Shown: piece after piece, positions 24,201 through 33,709 of the stretch
Numbering within the stretch: the stretch's first letter is position 1
How the letters are laid out: the number at the start of each line of letters is the position of its first letter
Origin: Akebia trifoliata
Lineage: Eukaryota; Streptophyta; Magnoliopsida; Ranunculales; Lardizabalaceae
Direction of reading: 5' to 3'
DNA: 64,000 nt
Assembly (NCBI GenBank): GCA_017979445.1
Contig: CM030716.1
Location: 15,395,443-15,459,442 of the forward strand
Position numbers and translations under genes: made by a program
Notes under the pieces: model-generated
Databases searched by the model: none
The model's input: the letters and a program-made list of their open reading frames with translations, nothing else
Told to the model about the DNA's origin: nothing

Positions 24201-27200
24201 TTGAAAGGAAAAGAAGTGTAAAAACAGTAAGGAGGTTGAGCAGACCTACCAGGAAAAAGACGAGACTAAAAGATCACAGAAAGAAGAAAGAAAAAAAGCA
24301 CATAAGTAAACCACTGCAGCTTTCCCATTACAAACTAACCTAGCTCCTGACACTCCTATCACTCATTTCTTTCTCTTTCAATTACTTCTGAATAGCATGC
24401 TTTCGTCAATTTTCTATACAGAATTCTCAAAATGTCAGGTCTGCCTATTAAAACCCACCCTCCCAAAGAAATCCAACAAATCTTACGAGTCTAAATTACA
24501 TGGTGTACAATAAAAAGTCATTCAGTTAAACGGGCAAACAATTCCATATAGCCATTGAGCAGAAAGTTGAAAATGTCCGGTGAAAAAAGTGGGACATTTG
24601 AAAATACAAAGTACCAGTTGTAAGAAATTATGATCAACTAGTATCACTTTTCTGAAAGATCTGTAATGTTATTGAACCATGAGTCTACTGCGAAATTTCA
24701 AGAAACATATCCATAGGATTTGCTTTAGAGATGTACCTCTTTCACCATTTCCTTCACCCGTCTAAGAGAATCAAGAACACCAACATAGACTGTTTTCCCC
24801 CTTCGAACAATCCGAATTCCACATCCTTTCACTACTTTTCCTTCTGTCACCATGCATCCAGCAACACGACCACTGCCACTGCTGAATATGGCCCGGACTT
24901 CGGCTGCTCCAATTGGTACATGATCCTGCCAAGTGAATACAACTAGTAGATCTCAACCGTAATGCTTCTTTATTAAACATTTTGACAATGTGTCACACAA
25001 GCGAGATCCGACCTAGGAAATCTTTTTAGGTTAAAATCCAAGAACAATGACCACAACCATCTGAAGTGTCTCATTCATTTAGATAAATGATACAGAAGGA
25101 AGTAAAGGGTATGGTACAATCATGGTTTCAAGACTCTGTTTGATGTCTTGTCTCATTCATTGACACGACCGAGTTGTCTCGGGCGAGTCAACTTGTCACA
25201 GACAAGATAAACCATTTAACTCAGTTACAATGATTTATTCATATATATGTTTATATGAGAATAATAATAATTTTTTTATAAAATAAGTTAGATTAGTAGA
25301 TGCTTAGTCATAAAACCACATCTTATTTATATAATAAATACTTAAATTTAAAAAATATATATATAGTTTAACGAAATTATACAAAACCCCGGTTGACTCA
25401 GCCGGATTTTACCAACTCGGATAAAATTTTCAAAATATCGTCTAGTTGAGATGCCATGTCTATCCGTCTTAGATGAGATTTTAAACCATGTGTACAGTCC
25501 CTCAGGTGGGTCAAATTTCAGAATAGGAAGACATTGGTCGGTCAAAGGGATGGGTCACATGCCCCTTCTTGTGGACCACAGATACATACAACCTCTAACC
25601 CTTCAAGTACCCTAAAATTACCACTCAGGACAAGCAAAAGAACGAAACTATGAGATTTGAGAATTACTCACCTCAACAGGGTCTAGAAGTCCTTCCATCG
25701 CATTTCGCATATCATCAATGAGCTCATAGATGACTTTGTAGAGTCGAATTTCTACACCTTTGTTGTCTGCATAGCTCTTGACTGAACCTGGTGCTTTGAC
25801 ATTGAATCCCAATATAATGGCCTTACTAGCAACAGCTAGATCAACATCACTTGCACTTATGTCCCCTGTTGCTTGCAGCAGGAACTTCAAAGTGACATTA
25901 TCCTGCGGAAGCACTTGAAGGGCTTGTCTGATGGCATCAATAGATCCCTAACAGCGATAAAAGGGTTTTCAAGTTAGTTGCACTAAAATAATAGCCATAC
26001 AAAAGATTTAAGAAACACAGAGAAAGTTTCAATTTAAAGGCCATATAAATGCAAGGCAGACCGCAAGAATAGCTACTAGCAACAAACGAACTGGTATCGA
26101 GTGTTGAGTGTATATTTTCCACCATTCTTGGATGTGTCATACCCCTGTTAAGCCCTGTAACCCTCTTATATTCATAGTTCACCCATTCTCTGACAGATCA
26201 GTCTTTTGGAATAGTTGGTTGGTTAACATGGTATTAGAGAGCTAGATTCATATAGGTCACAGGTTCGATTCTTTCCACCCATTTGGGTGGGGGGTGTTGA
26301 GTGTATGTTTTTCTCCCCTCTCAGATGTGTCATACCCCAGTTAATCCCGTGACCCTCTTACATTCATAGTTCTCCCCCTCTCCAACAAATCAATCTTTTA
26401 GAGCAGGTGGTTAACATCGAGCACATCCAGAGTGGGAAATGGGACCCATTTTTCAATGGGAGATTAACTATGCCAAAAAAAAATTGACCAAGATGATCCT
26501 AGCCATCTGTTCTGTCAATTTTATATTGGACCTAATCAGATGATTACAGATTAAGTTTTTGGACCAGGTCTCAATGTAGGACATCTACTCTTGGTACTTG
26601 CAAATGCTAGACAGCTACCTTGCATGTGAGCCATGAAAACATAACTAGCATTCTAGTATATTAAAGGTTTCATCTTCAAGTTTAGCAAAATATAATATGA
26701 TCATGAAACTATCTTTAACCTTTCAGTAGACTATATACCTGCAAATCAACCTTCATAACAATATTCAGCTGGTGTAAATCCAATCCAGCTTGATTTCTTG
26801 AAGAAACTGCAGACGCTAAGGAAGAAAGTGTGACCTTTCCATCCCCAGCCTTTGCAGAAAGTCTTTCAACCCGTAATGACTCTCCACGCACTTCTGCCCT
26901 TTCACGTGCAACGTCAAGGGTGTCAACAACCTCAAATTCATCACCAGCACTGGGAACATTGTTCAAGCCAATGACCTGAAGCAATACATGGGCATTCAAG
27001 CAGATATTAAGGAGATATCACTTGAACCAAGACTTTGGACAATAATGAGGAAAGAGAAGCAAAATGCAATACATTTTGTCACACAAAACAGACAGAATAT
27101 CTTCTTTTCCAAGAGTTTTCAGACTAAGTAAATGTTTTATCAGCTTTCCCTTCAAATTAGAAGGCTACATATAAAAGTTGTCAAGTACTCACAAACTCAT

Positions 27201-28532
27201 AGATGTAGGACATAGGAAACATTCCCAAAAAAAGTACATGAACGTGGAAAACTTTTTCTATATAGTTAACCATGCAAGAGAAAGTGAGGCAAGTTGAAAT
27301 AGGTAAGTTCCAAGCATGACTTTTACATGACCATTTACTCCACCATGAGTGTTTGGCCTTACATTTGTAGAGGATAAAGAAGATCTGCTATGTAAATGAA
27401 TATTTATTCCACCATGAATGTGCCTTCACTTCTCGTACGTACCAAGTATTGTCATCTTTTAACTTTTTAATATATTAGTTCTAAGTTCTAAATAAAGAGG
27501 CATATTATTTCCACCATATTTAACTCTCAAATAAATATATCAAACTGTTGAGCCAAAAGTTTTATCTTTTATCAATAGCTAGAAGAACGCTAAAATTTGA
27601 GGTAAATTTAATATCAACCCTAGTATCATAGAAAAAACATTCAACTTATTCAGTGCCATGATGGCTCCAAAATATAGACAGACATGATAACATCTTGACA
27701 AGGTGACCTTGAAAAAGAAATGCAAGGAAAAGAACTGCAAACCTGCACAGCTGTAGACGGACGAGCTTCATCAACACGTGTTCCGCTGTCATCAAATAAG
27801 GCTCGAACCTGACCATAGACCACAATCAAGACTAGCCCACCAGACATGGACCATAAAACTAAACCCAAGCATGAATTGCAGCATTCCAAGTTTAATATAA
27901 TCTAGGAAACAATAAATAAGACCATTAACCAACCTTTCCGAAGGCTTCACCACAAACTACTACATCCCCCTTTTTGAGAGTGCCATTCTGCACAATGAAT
28001 GTAGCTACAGGTCCTTTGGATTTGTGAAGACCCGCCTCAATAACAGTTCCCTTTGCATTTCTATGAGGATTGGCCTTCAGTTCTTGCAACTTTACAATAA
28101 ACAACCAAGCAAAGATGTCAACGTTAAAACCCATATAATAGGAAAACCAAACAAACATATATGAGTTGTCGAATTTGGTCAATCTTGTGCTTGGTGATTT
28201 TCAGCAAGGCAACTCTTGTTTGAAAATGAATATTTCTTAGGGATGGAATATTCTAACACGGATTTGACACAAGTATGTGCAGCTCATATGGGAGTGAGTC
28301 AAGGGCTTATTTTTGGGAGGATGATCTTCTCACCATGAAGATCATCCTTGAATATCATAGTCAGTGTTGAGGGCTTGGACCCATAGGTTCGTTAGCTGAA
28401 TACTGCAATGCATCTTTGTGATCGTGGGTTCAAGTGCAGCTTACACACAAGAGAGATCATTTTTGAAAAAGATTGGCCTATTCTGAAATACCCTATTCGT
28501 CCTTTACTCATCTCCATGTAGACCCCACTTGG

Positions 28533-28565
<33 letters not shown>

Positions 28566-31500
28566 GAGACACACATTTACTAGATTTGATACTATAAAAA
28601 TATCATGACAGATATGCAAGATTTTGCAAGAATACAAAATAAATTTATATTTAAGGCAAAAGATGTGACCATCTCCTAAAAAATTATTTTGAAATCAAAT
28701 AAGGAATTTCATGAAAGTTCAAAGATAATCATAATAAAGTCATCCCTGTTGCAGAAATCGCTAGGACAGTAGGGATAGCTTCTTATTCATTAAAAAATCA
28801 AAGCCAAGATATTAGCTGGCCCCCAAATGAACAAAAGACTGAAACATTTGTACCTCGGCAACAAGCATGATGGTTTCCAACAAATCATTCACATTCTCCC
28901 CTTTAAGAGCACTTATCTGATGGAGGATATGAATTAGACATCAGCTCCCCAATAAGATATAGAAAGTCATGGAAAGATGAAGTACAATTTGTATGAAAAA
29001 AAGAAAAAGGAATACAAACCTGAACCATTGGGACATCACCACCCCAATCTTCTGGCATTAAACCAATTGAAGACAGTTCTTGCATGACTCTTTCAGGATT
29101 GGCCCCATTCTTATCTATCTGAGTGAAGGGAAGAGCTAAAATATGAGTGGACATGCCTTGAAGCCCACAGTGAATAACTACCACTAACATAGTGAAAGTA
29201 CCTTATTTATGGCTATCACAATTGGCACCCCAGCTGCTTTGGCATGTGCTATGGCCTCATTTGTTTGAGGGCGTACCCCATCATCAGCAGCCACCACAAT
29301 TATGGCAATGTCAGTTACCCGTGCTCCACGTGCTCTCATTGCACCAAATGCCTATAGTTATAACATATTATTCACCATGTCAAGGCAAACGAGGACAAGT
29401 GAGAACCAGGTGACAAAGGGTTATAACAGCCCTTTTTGGCTAAAGATGAATATCTATACACTAAAATATAACGGTGGACCCCACTCAGCTACAGTTTTCT
29501 AGGTATAAAAATTGAGACAAAGGAGTGGAGTACACACAACCCCACTTTATTGCCTTTCTTCTCCTCTCCTCCTGCCCTTCCAATAATACCCGCCTAAGTT
29601 TACTATCTTTCCTCTTTTACCCCTTTAACCCCAAAAGAGGATGTATGTGCCTAAGCTAAAACAGGAAGCACTCAAACCCAAGATGAGCCAGATGGGAGAC
29701 AAATGAAGTACTGATTGCATCTCGAAATATTAAGTTAAACTACAAAACAGACTGCATAATTTACCTCATGGCCGGGTGTATCAAGAAAAACACATGGTTG
29801 AACCTTGCCATCAACAGTAACGAGTACCTTATATGCTCCAATTCCTTGTGTAATCCCCCCGGCTTCAGACGCAGTTACCTATAAGAACCTAGTAGTCAGA
29901 CTTCCCACATTCCTCTAGAAAGTCAAAAAGCATACAGAGAAATTTATTAATCTTAAGGGAGACATCATCTGATTGCTAGATTTTTACCCTAGTTAATAAA
30001 TAACGAAGTTCATAAACTCACATTATAGATTTACCTTTTCAAAAATCATAATGTACCAAACAAATTCAATGAGACATCAAATTACCTTGCTCTTACGAAT
30101 GTAATCCAAAAGGGTCGTCTGCCAAGTAGAGAATATGAAACACATTATCAGAATCTTGATGTCAAATAGAGAAACTTTCTTTGAAAAGTAATATGTAAAG
30201 CATGAATTATATTTTGAACAAAGAGAGAACCATATCTTGTTACATACCTTTCCATGATCCACATGACCCATTATAGTAAGAACAGGTGGCCTATCTTCTA
30301 ACTTGTCAAGGTCTCCCTCGTCGAAAATTTCCTTCTTTCTCGCCATTTCTTCCACTCTAACAGGGGAAGCATCAATAACTTCCACTTCATACTCTTTACA
30401 TATCATCTTGACCATATTCTTGTCTAAAGTCTGCACTCCATCAGGCTTAATCCCCTTTGAGAATAGATACCCAAGAATTTCACCTTCACTGATGGCCAAG
30501 TTATATGCCAAGTCCTCCGTCAACATCCCTTCTTCTGCAACCTCAAGAATTTCTACTTTAACCGGAGCTGCATCCTTAGCAGCCTGAAGTCTAGCCGCTT
30601 TCCGACTTGCTTTACTCCATTTTCGACCTTTCCTTGCTGTGGAAGCACCCGGAATAGATACATTGAGCTCTGAAGTATCTTCATCAGGAATAGCGGAATC
30701 GGCAACTAAACGCCTACGCATACCCCCGGCCGCACCCATTTTCTTACGATGTTCATCTTTAACTTTCGCATATGAAGGGTTCTTCACAGGTTTCGGAGGT
30801 GGTATTACAGCTTGAGCAATCATAGGATCAACAACAGGTTTCTTCGATGCAAACTTGTCAATAAGGATTGGCTTTCGCTCTTTGGTTTTCAATCCAGGAT
30901 CTGCAGTGTCATCAGTAACAATTGGTCGACGAGCTGCTCCAACATCTTTCAAGATAACGGGTTTCTTCATTACAGGTGGAGGAGGAGCAACTGCGGGTTT
31001 TGCTTGTAATCTCGGTTCAACTCCTGAAGATGGCTGAGGAGTTCTAAGAGAGGCGGCACGAGGTCCAGATTCCTCTATCTTTGGTTCATCATTTTCAATC
31101 TTAGATGGATCCTTAACAACCCTTTGTACATTTGCAACTGGGTTCCCTTTCCTCCAAACACTCTTCGATGTCTTAGACTTCCGAATTTCCACCGAATTTT
31201 CAGGTCTTCCCCTTCTCGGATTAGGACTTGTACCCGAAACTAATTTACTACCAGCACCACTATCTTTATTACTATACGATTTTCCAGGAACGCCGGTTTC
31301 AAGTTTCTCAGCCTTCTCCAATACCTCTCCAAGAGACTCTATCACCTTATTTCTCTCCTCTACTTCCCCTTGTTTCTCATCTTTTGAATCCCTATCACCG
31401 AGTTTCATTGGGACCCATGCGACAGAATTCTTCGTTTCCATAGCAATAAGTGGCTCGGCTTTCGGCCCAGCTTTCAAAACAGGCTTGGGAGCAGGCTTGA

Positions 31501-31762
31501 GGACAAGATCGGAATCCTCATCTTTGCTCCCTCTAAATGTAGATTCCAGAGAAACCGAATTGCCTGGTTCGGTGATTAAATCCGTCGTGACCATACATTT
31601 ACAGACAGAGAAGCAACCTAATCTATGCCAACCCAGAGAATTACCGAAATTTACCCCTTTAATTACCGTTATTCTCCGAACTGGTGGAAGTGAAACTTCA
31701 AAATTACCAGACGAACTGGCTCTCATGCTTCCCAAACTTGCAAGGGAAGCCATAGAAGCCAT
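9268..31762 (-). CDS. FUG1: Chloroplast translation initiation factor IF-2 (12 exons, complete)
   Basis: Plastid GTPase that places initiator fMet-tRNA on the 30S ribosome and promotes subunit joining. Minus-strand exons: 30248-31762, 30086-30118, 29765-29878, 29202-29351, 29020-29118, 28854-28916, 27934-28089, 27743-27808, 26739-26975, 25672-25947, 24737-24925, 9268-9423. All junctions are GT..AG and every exon is a multiple of three, giving 1017 residues plus TGA; the Arabidopsis protein is about 1026 residues. Residues 1-60 are Ser/Arg-rich (transit peptide), then a Lys/Pro-rich linker, an IF2-N domain (about 415-480), G1 GHVDHGKT (499-506), G3 DTPGHE (549-554), G4 NKID (603-606), G5 SALKG (639-643), then the IF-2 domains II-IV ending [19 protein letters not shown]. 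No frameshift or stop. The last intron is 15.3 kb and full of mobile elements. Confidence 0.96.
10244..12858 (+). pseudogene. L1-type LINE 1, 5' part: endonuclease and reverse transcriptase, decayed
   Basis: The frames read in order like a plant L1 ORF2. Endonuclease: GIVVLQESK (10258), [23 protein letters not shown], and ASNHCPISF (the SDH-type catalytic motif altered to SNH). Then the linker with [19 protein letters not shown], and the reverse transcriptase with [17 protein letters not shown] (near 11510), [17 protein letters not shown] (12073) and [20 protein letters not shown]. The usual FADD box reads IADV (about 12210), so a metal-binding Asp is lost, and several stops and frameshifts split the frame. 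It is transcribed opposite to the host gene. The 5' end is not defined. Confidence 0.85.
12859..13052 (+). repeat. Copia 5' LTR
   Basis: Begins TATTGGAAAATAG and ends CAATTCTTCT directly before the primer-binding site. It contains two tandem TTTCTATGTTTCTT units and two CATTTATGTCCATTCACC-like units. It matches the 3' LTR at all but three positions. Confidence 0.9.
13260..13740 (+). repeat. Tandem repeat of about 186 bp in the copia leader
   Basis: ATCGGATATCCGATATTTTT followed by TTCGGATTCGAATTCG recurs near 13293, 13480 and 13665, with the intervening DNA (CGACAGTTAGAACGCAGACG) also duplicated. The block ends TTGACAGCCCTA, the form of a hAT MITE terminus, so it may be a rearranged MITE inside the copia leader. 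Confidence 0.75.
13821..15506 (+). pseudogene. Copia gag and protease, disabled
   Basis: A reading frame starting ATG at 13821 has TGA stops at 13941 and 14028, then is open from 14073 to 15506. Gag shows the UBN2-like pattern ([17 protein letters not shown]) and one CCHC knuckle [14 protein letters not shown] (about 14632). The protease reads [11 protein letters not shown] (about 14950), where copia enzymes have DSGA: the catalytic Gly is replaced by Ser. The integrase zinc finger (WHARLGH .. CSVC, about 15360-15470) closes the frame, and a frameshift at about 15480-15510 moves into the next frame. Confidence 0.9.
15507..16593 (+). pseudogene. Copia integrase core, disabled
   Basis: The integrase carries the D,D-35-E residues: [21 protein letters not shown] and [12 protein letters not shown], then the [14 protein letters not shown] C-terminal region. 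It continues in the frame that opens at 15436 and ends at a TAG (16591-16593), where copia polyproteins run on into the reverse transcriptase. Confidence 0.9.
16606..18099 (+). pseudogene. Copia reverse transcriptase and RNase H, disabled
   Basis: RT signatures: [59 protein letters not shown] and the intact catalytic YVDD (about 17143). TAG stops follow at 17179 and 17221, in the same frame. RNase H follows with [33 protein letters not shown] and [10 protein letters not shown], ending TGA at 18097-18099. Confidence 0.93.
18107..18300 (+). repeat. Copia 3' LTR
   Basis: 194 bp, starts TATTGAAAAATAG immediately after the purine tract; three substitutions relative to the 5' LTR, all of the C/T or G/A type. 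Confidence 0.9.
18301..19357 (+). pseudogene. L1-type LINE 1, 3' part
   Basis: It resumes the LINE C-terminus: [18 protein letters not shown], then a zinc-knuckle type RVT region ([20 protein letters not shown] near 18860) and [18 protein letters not shown]. It ends in a T-rich 3' UTR and CCTATAAATAAAAAAA at about 19342-19357. Several frame breaks. Confidence 0.8.
20371..21224 (+). pseudogene. LINE 2, 5'-truncated 3' end
   Basis: A separate LINE copy: [20 protein letters not shown] (about 20650-20710) and [12 protein letters not shown] match the zinc-knuckle region of plant L1 elements. A 3' UTR rich in T follows, with a tail ending in A12 at about 21213-21224. It starts far into ORF2, the usual result of incomplete target-primed reverse transcription. 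Confidence 0.7.
21234..22680 (+). mobile_element. Gag-bearing LTR retroelement remnant with a TRIM in its 3' LTR
   Basis: The sequence before the primer-like site TGGTATCAAAGC (21359) is repeated at the right: GTGGGTCTCTTTAGGCTTAC (about 21274) matches GTGGGTTTCTTTAAGCTTAC (about 22263), and GTTAGCCATCTCACTAA (about 21326) matches GTTAGCTATCTCACTAA (about 22637). Between them a gag-like stretch reads [20 protein letters not shown] (about 21845), as in gypsy gag. The right LTR is split by the TRIM at 22296. Frames are broken. Confidence 0.65.
22296..22614 (-). mobile_element. Complete TRIM (small non-coding LTR element), copy 1
   Basis: Two direct repeats (22296-22421 and 22491-22614) start TGTTAACC and end CTCAACA on the plus strand. 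Between them are 69 bases that, on the minus strand, begin TGGTATCAGAGC (tRNA-Met primer site) directly after one LTR and end in the purine tract GGGTGAGGGGGAG directly before the other. A perfect 5-bp duplication ATTAC (22291-22295, 22615-22619) flanks it. It has no coding capacity. It lies in IF-2 intron 11, in the sense of the gene. Confidence 0.93.
22975..23400 (+). pseudogene. LINE 3 endonuclease fragment
   Basis: It reads [20 protein letters not shown], then a decayed LYGLSGVV, and later [20 protein letters not shown] (about 23300-23365), matching the N-terminal endonuclease of plant L1 ORF2. Stops and a frameshift are present. Confidence 0.65.
23455..23478. repeat. (GA)n microsatellite
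   Basis: AGAGAGAGAGAGAGAGA run in intron 11; a second shorter GA run lies at 23870-23886. Confidence 0.85.
25121..25490. mobile_element. hAT-like MITE, second copy of the CATGGTTT family
   Basis: Ends CATGGTTTCAAGACTC and GAGATTTTAAACCATG are inverted repeats related to the element at 2105-2333. The flanks GGTACAAT (25113-25120) and TGTACAGT (25491-25498) look like a worn 8-bp duplication. It sits in IF-2 intron 10 (24926-25671). Confidence 0.7.
26102..26416 (+). mobile_element. Complete TRIM, copy 2
   Basis: LTRs 26102-26228 and 26295-26416 begin TGTTGAGTGTAT and end GGTTAACA. The primer site TGGTATTAGAG starts at 26229 and the purine tract GGGTGGGGGG abuts the 3' LTR. A perfect 5-bp duplication TCGAG lies at 26097-26101 and 26417-26421. 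Same family as copy 1, opposite orientation. It lies in IF-2 intron 9 (25948-26738), antisense to the gene. Confidence 0.93.
28536..28564. repeat. (GT)n microsatellite
   Basis: About 14 uninterrupted GT units in IF-2 intron 6 (28090-28853). Confidence 0.95.
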
Positions 31763-32260
31763 TGTTCTTATAGAAACAGCATCAACTTAAAGAAACTGTG
31801 AACTCTAATAAAATTTGTTCTCGATGAAACGAAAACTTGAATCTTAATCAGAAGTCTAACAATCGAAACCCCAATTGAGAACAAAACCAGACACTTTTAT
31901 CGAATTCAACAAAAAACAGATGGTTCTTAAGAACAAATTTTCACACTTTATGATTAATTACAACGTTCTTGAACTCTGGAAGAAACAGAAACCCTGATTT
32001 CTATAAGTTTTCTGGGAGAAACAGAGATACATCCAAACAGTAACGATGAAGATTTTCTCTATAGTTGATTTATTTAAACTTACCTAGGAGATTTCGTGGT
32101 TCTGGTTTTCGAAATCTCTTGACTGAAAATGAAGAACCCTCTTTGAATTTTAGCGGTTAGATTGGAGAGAGAGAGAGAGAGAGAAGAAGTATTGAGTATT
32201 TTCAGCTCTCACTCAGTGGTGGGATTTTTGTGTGTGTGTGGCTGTTTCTCCACTTGACAA
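31763..32260 (-). promoter_or_regulatory. IF-2 5' UTR with a likely leader intron, and core promoter region
   Basis: On the minus strand CTAG|GTAAGTT (donor at 32083) and a TTCACAG acceptor (ending about 31796) suggest a 285-bp intron in the 5' UTR, with a few dozen leader bases before the ATG at 31762. A GA/CT repeat (about 32166-32187) and a TG repeat (32231-32241) lie just upstream, as often seen near plant transcription starts. No TATA box is certain. Confidence 0.55.
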
Positions 32261-32990
32261 ATTATGCGATAAGGTTTTGTAGATTTCATCTTCTTCTAAG
32301 AAAATAAGAAAACAAAAAACAAGAATAAATTTCCCCTCGCTATTCAACTTTTCTCACGTGTGATACGCAAGGAGAACTGTGCACCATACATACCTATTAC
32401 CATGGTTTAAAAACCGAATTGGTCCTTTGCACCCACTTTCTTGCTGTACCCACCTCAACTTTAAAGTAACTATCCACACATACATATTTTCTGATTTCTT
32501 TAAAATAATTAATTACACACACTTGTTACTTACCAAACGATTACATCCAAACAAAACTATCGAGCAAACACCTAAACCTAATTTATCATTCTCATCTCTA
32601 ATGTTAATCCAATTCGAACGATTACACCCATAGTGAAAGTTCTCTCATCTTGAATGTTGTAATCTAAATTTCCATTGTGATGTAATTACTTATCCTTGTA
32701 TGAATTAGGCATAATCAGTTTTTTTTTCTTTGAAAAATCTTTAAGGATCCTTATTGTGGTGTATAAGACATGTCAATTAACTTCATTTGCTCTACCTAAA
32801 CATAATTTTTATGTTTCTATAAGTCATATTGTTCAAATTGCATTTATTACAATTTTTAGGTATGTTCGATAATCAAGTACCGAATTTTGTACAGCGCATT
32901 CAATATTTACCTACTGAGTACTCAATCAAAATTTTGGTATACAGATAAAGAACAAATACTAAACACTTTAAATTCAAAAGCTTCTCGGTA
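32261..32990. other. Region between the IF-2 promoter and the viral insert
   Basis: AT-rich DNA without a credible gene. CCATGGTTTAAAAACC at about 32400 resembles one end of the CATGGTTT MITE family. The stretch 32866-32990 (GGTATGTTCGATAATC ... CTCGGTATG) resembles the MITE at 42412-42669. Confidence 0.5.
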
Positions 32991-33215
32991 TGTAAACTTT
33001 GTATAATATATTCTGGGGACTTTTGAGAACTTGGCTCTAGTACCAGTTTACAGGATCAAATTTACAACGTTTATAATAAATAGAGTTTGAAGATAATAGA
33101 ATTATGGGTTTGAAGATGATCGGAAGTAGGTCGGAGAAGATGATCGGAAGTGGGTCGGAGATTGGTCGGAGAAAATGATCGGAAGTAGATCGGAGATAGT
33201 CGGAGATTGCAGAGA
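32991..33215 (-). repeat. Viral terminal repeat, left copy (leader and primer site)
   Basis: It matches 40585-40790: TATAATATATTCTGG, GACTTTTGAGAACTTGGCTC and tandem GATGATCGGAAGTAGG/TCGGAGA units. The primer site complement (33030-33045) reads CTTGGCTCTAGTACCA, carrying a change from the tRNA-Met match kept in the other copy. Confidence 0.85.
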
Positions 33216-33570
33216 AGGGGTTTTATTTTTGAATGCCCTCTTAGTTGAGTAGAGCATCCCATTTATAGAGAATTTCGAAGGGTGTAGAAGGGACATGTGT
33301 TTAGTGGATCTTTAAGGAAGATTCGAGAAGGGATACGTGTTTGGATAAGATTATGCCGACAATACGTGTTCAGATAGGATTATGCCGACACTTTTGATCA
33401 TATGGAGTCACGTGAAGAGTACACGTGGCATCATAATATTTGACCGACAGTGTATACATGGTTGCTACAGTAATATTTTCATGATTGCTACAATAGTATT
33501 TGCATGATTGGGTTTGACGATTTTTAACAATTTTGATGGCTTTGACAACTTTTGACGGCTTTGACTATTT
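33216..33570 (-). promoter_or_regulatory. Viral intergenic region with a TATA box
   Basis: On the minus strand TATAAAT (33261-33267) lies about 220 bases before the primer site, where the pregenomic RNA promoter of a caulimovirus is expected. Upstream there are two direct copies of ATACGTGTTTGGATAAGATT-like sequence (about 33328-33385) and GACGGCTTTGAC-type repeats (33535-33580). The promoter points towards the IF-2 gene. Confidence 0.6.
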
Positions 33571-33709
33571 TTGACAGCTTCAGAACACTATTCAAAAAGT
33601 CACTATTTATTGAATAGTGTTTTACTGCGTAATTGCAATTTCCTTGTAGATTTTTACAAAACTTTTACAGACCTTTATTACAAACAAACCTTTATTCTTA
33701 TACTTATTT

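Larger units (their letters stand above)
9424..24736 (-). other. Intron 11 of IF-2: 15.3-kb intron made of nested retroelements
   Basis: The donor GTACAT follows the codons for VKEMVKE and the acceptor GGCCAG precedes [10 protein letters not shown], which in the IF-2 family are contiguous. Inside lie LINE 1 (split by a copia element), a LINE 2 3' end, a gag-bearing LTR remnant with a TRIM inside, and a LINE 3 fragment. The parts at 9424-10240, 19360-20370 and 23400-24736 show no recognisable coding sequence beyond GA repeats and T-rich runs. Confidence 0.85.

Noticed and set aside
31485..31790. Plus-strand frames opposite IF-2 exon 1
   Set aside because: Shadows of the IF-2 coding strand; the minus-strand protein is clearly the real one.
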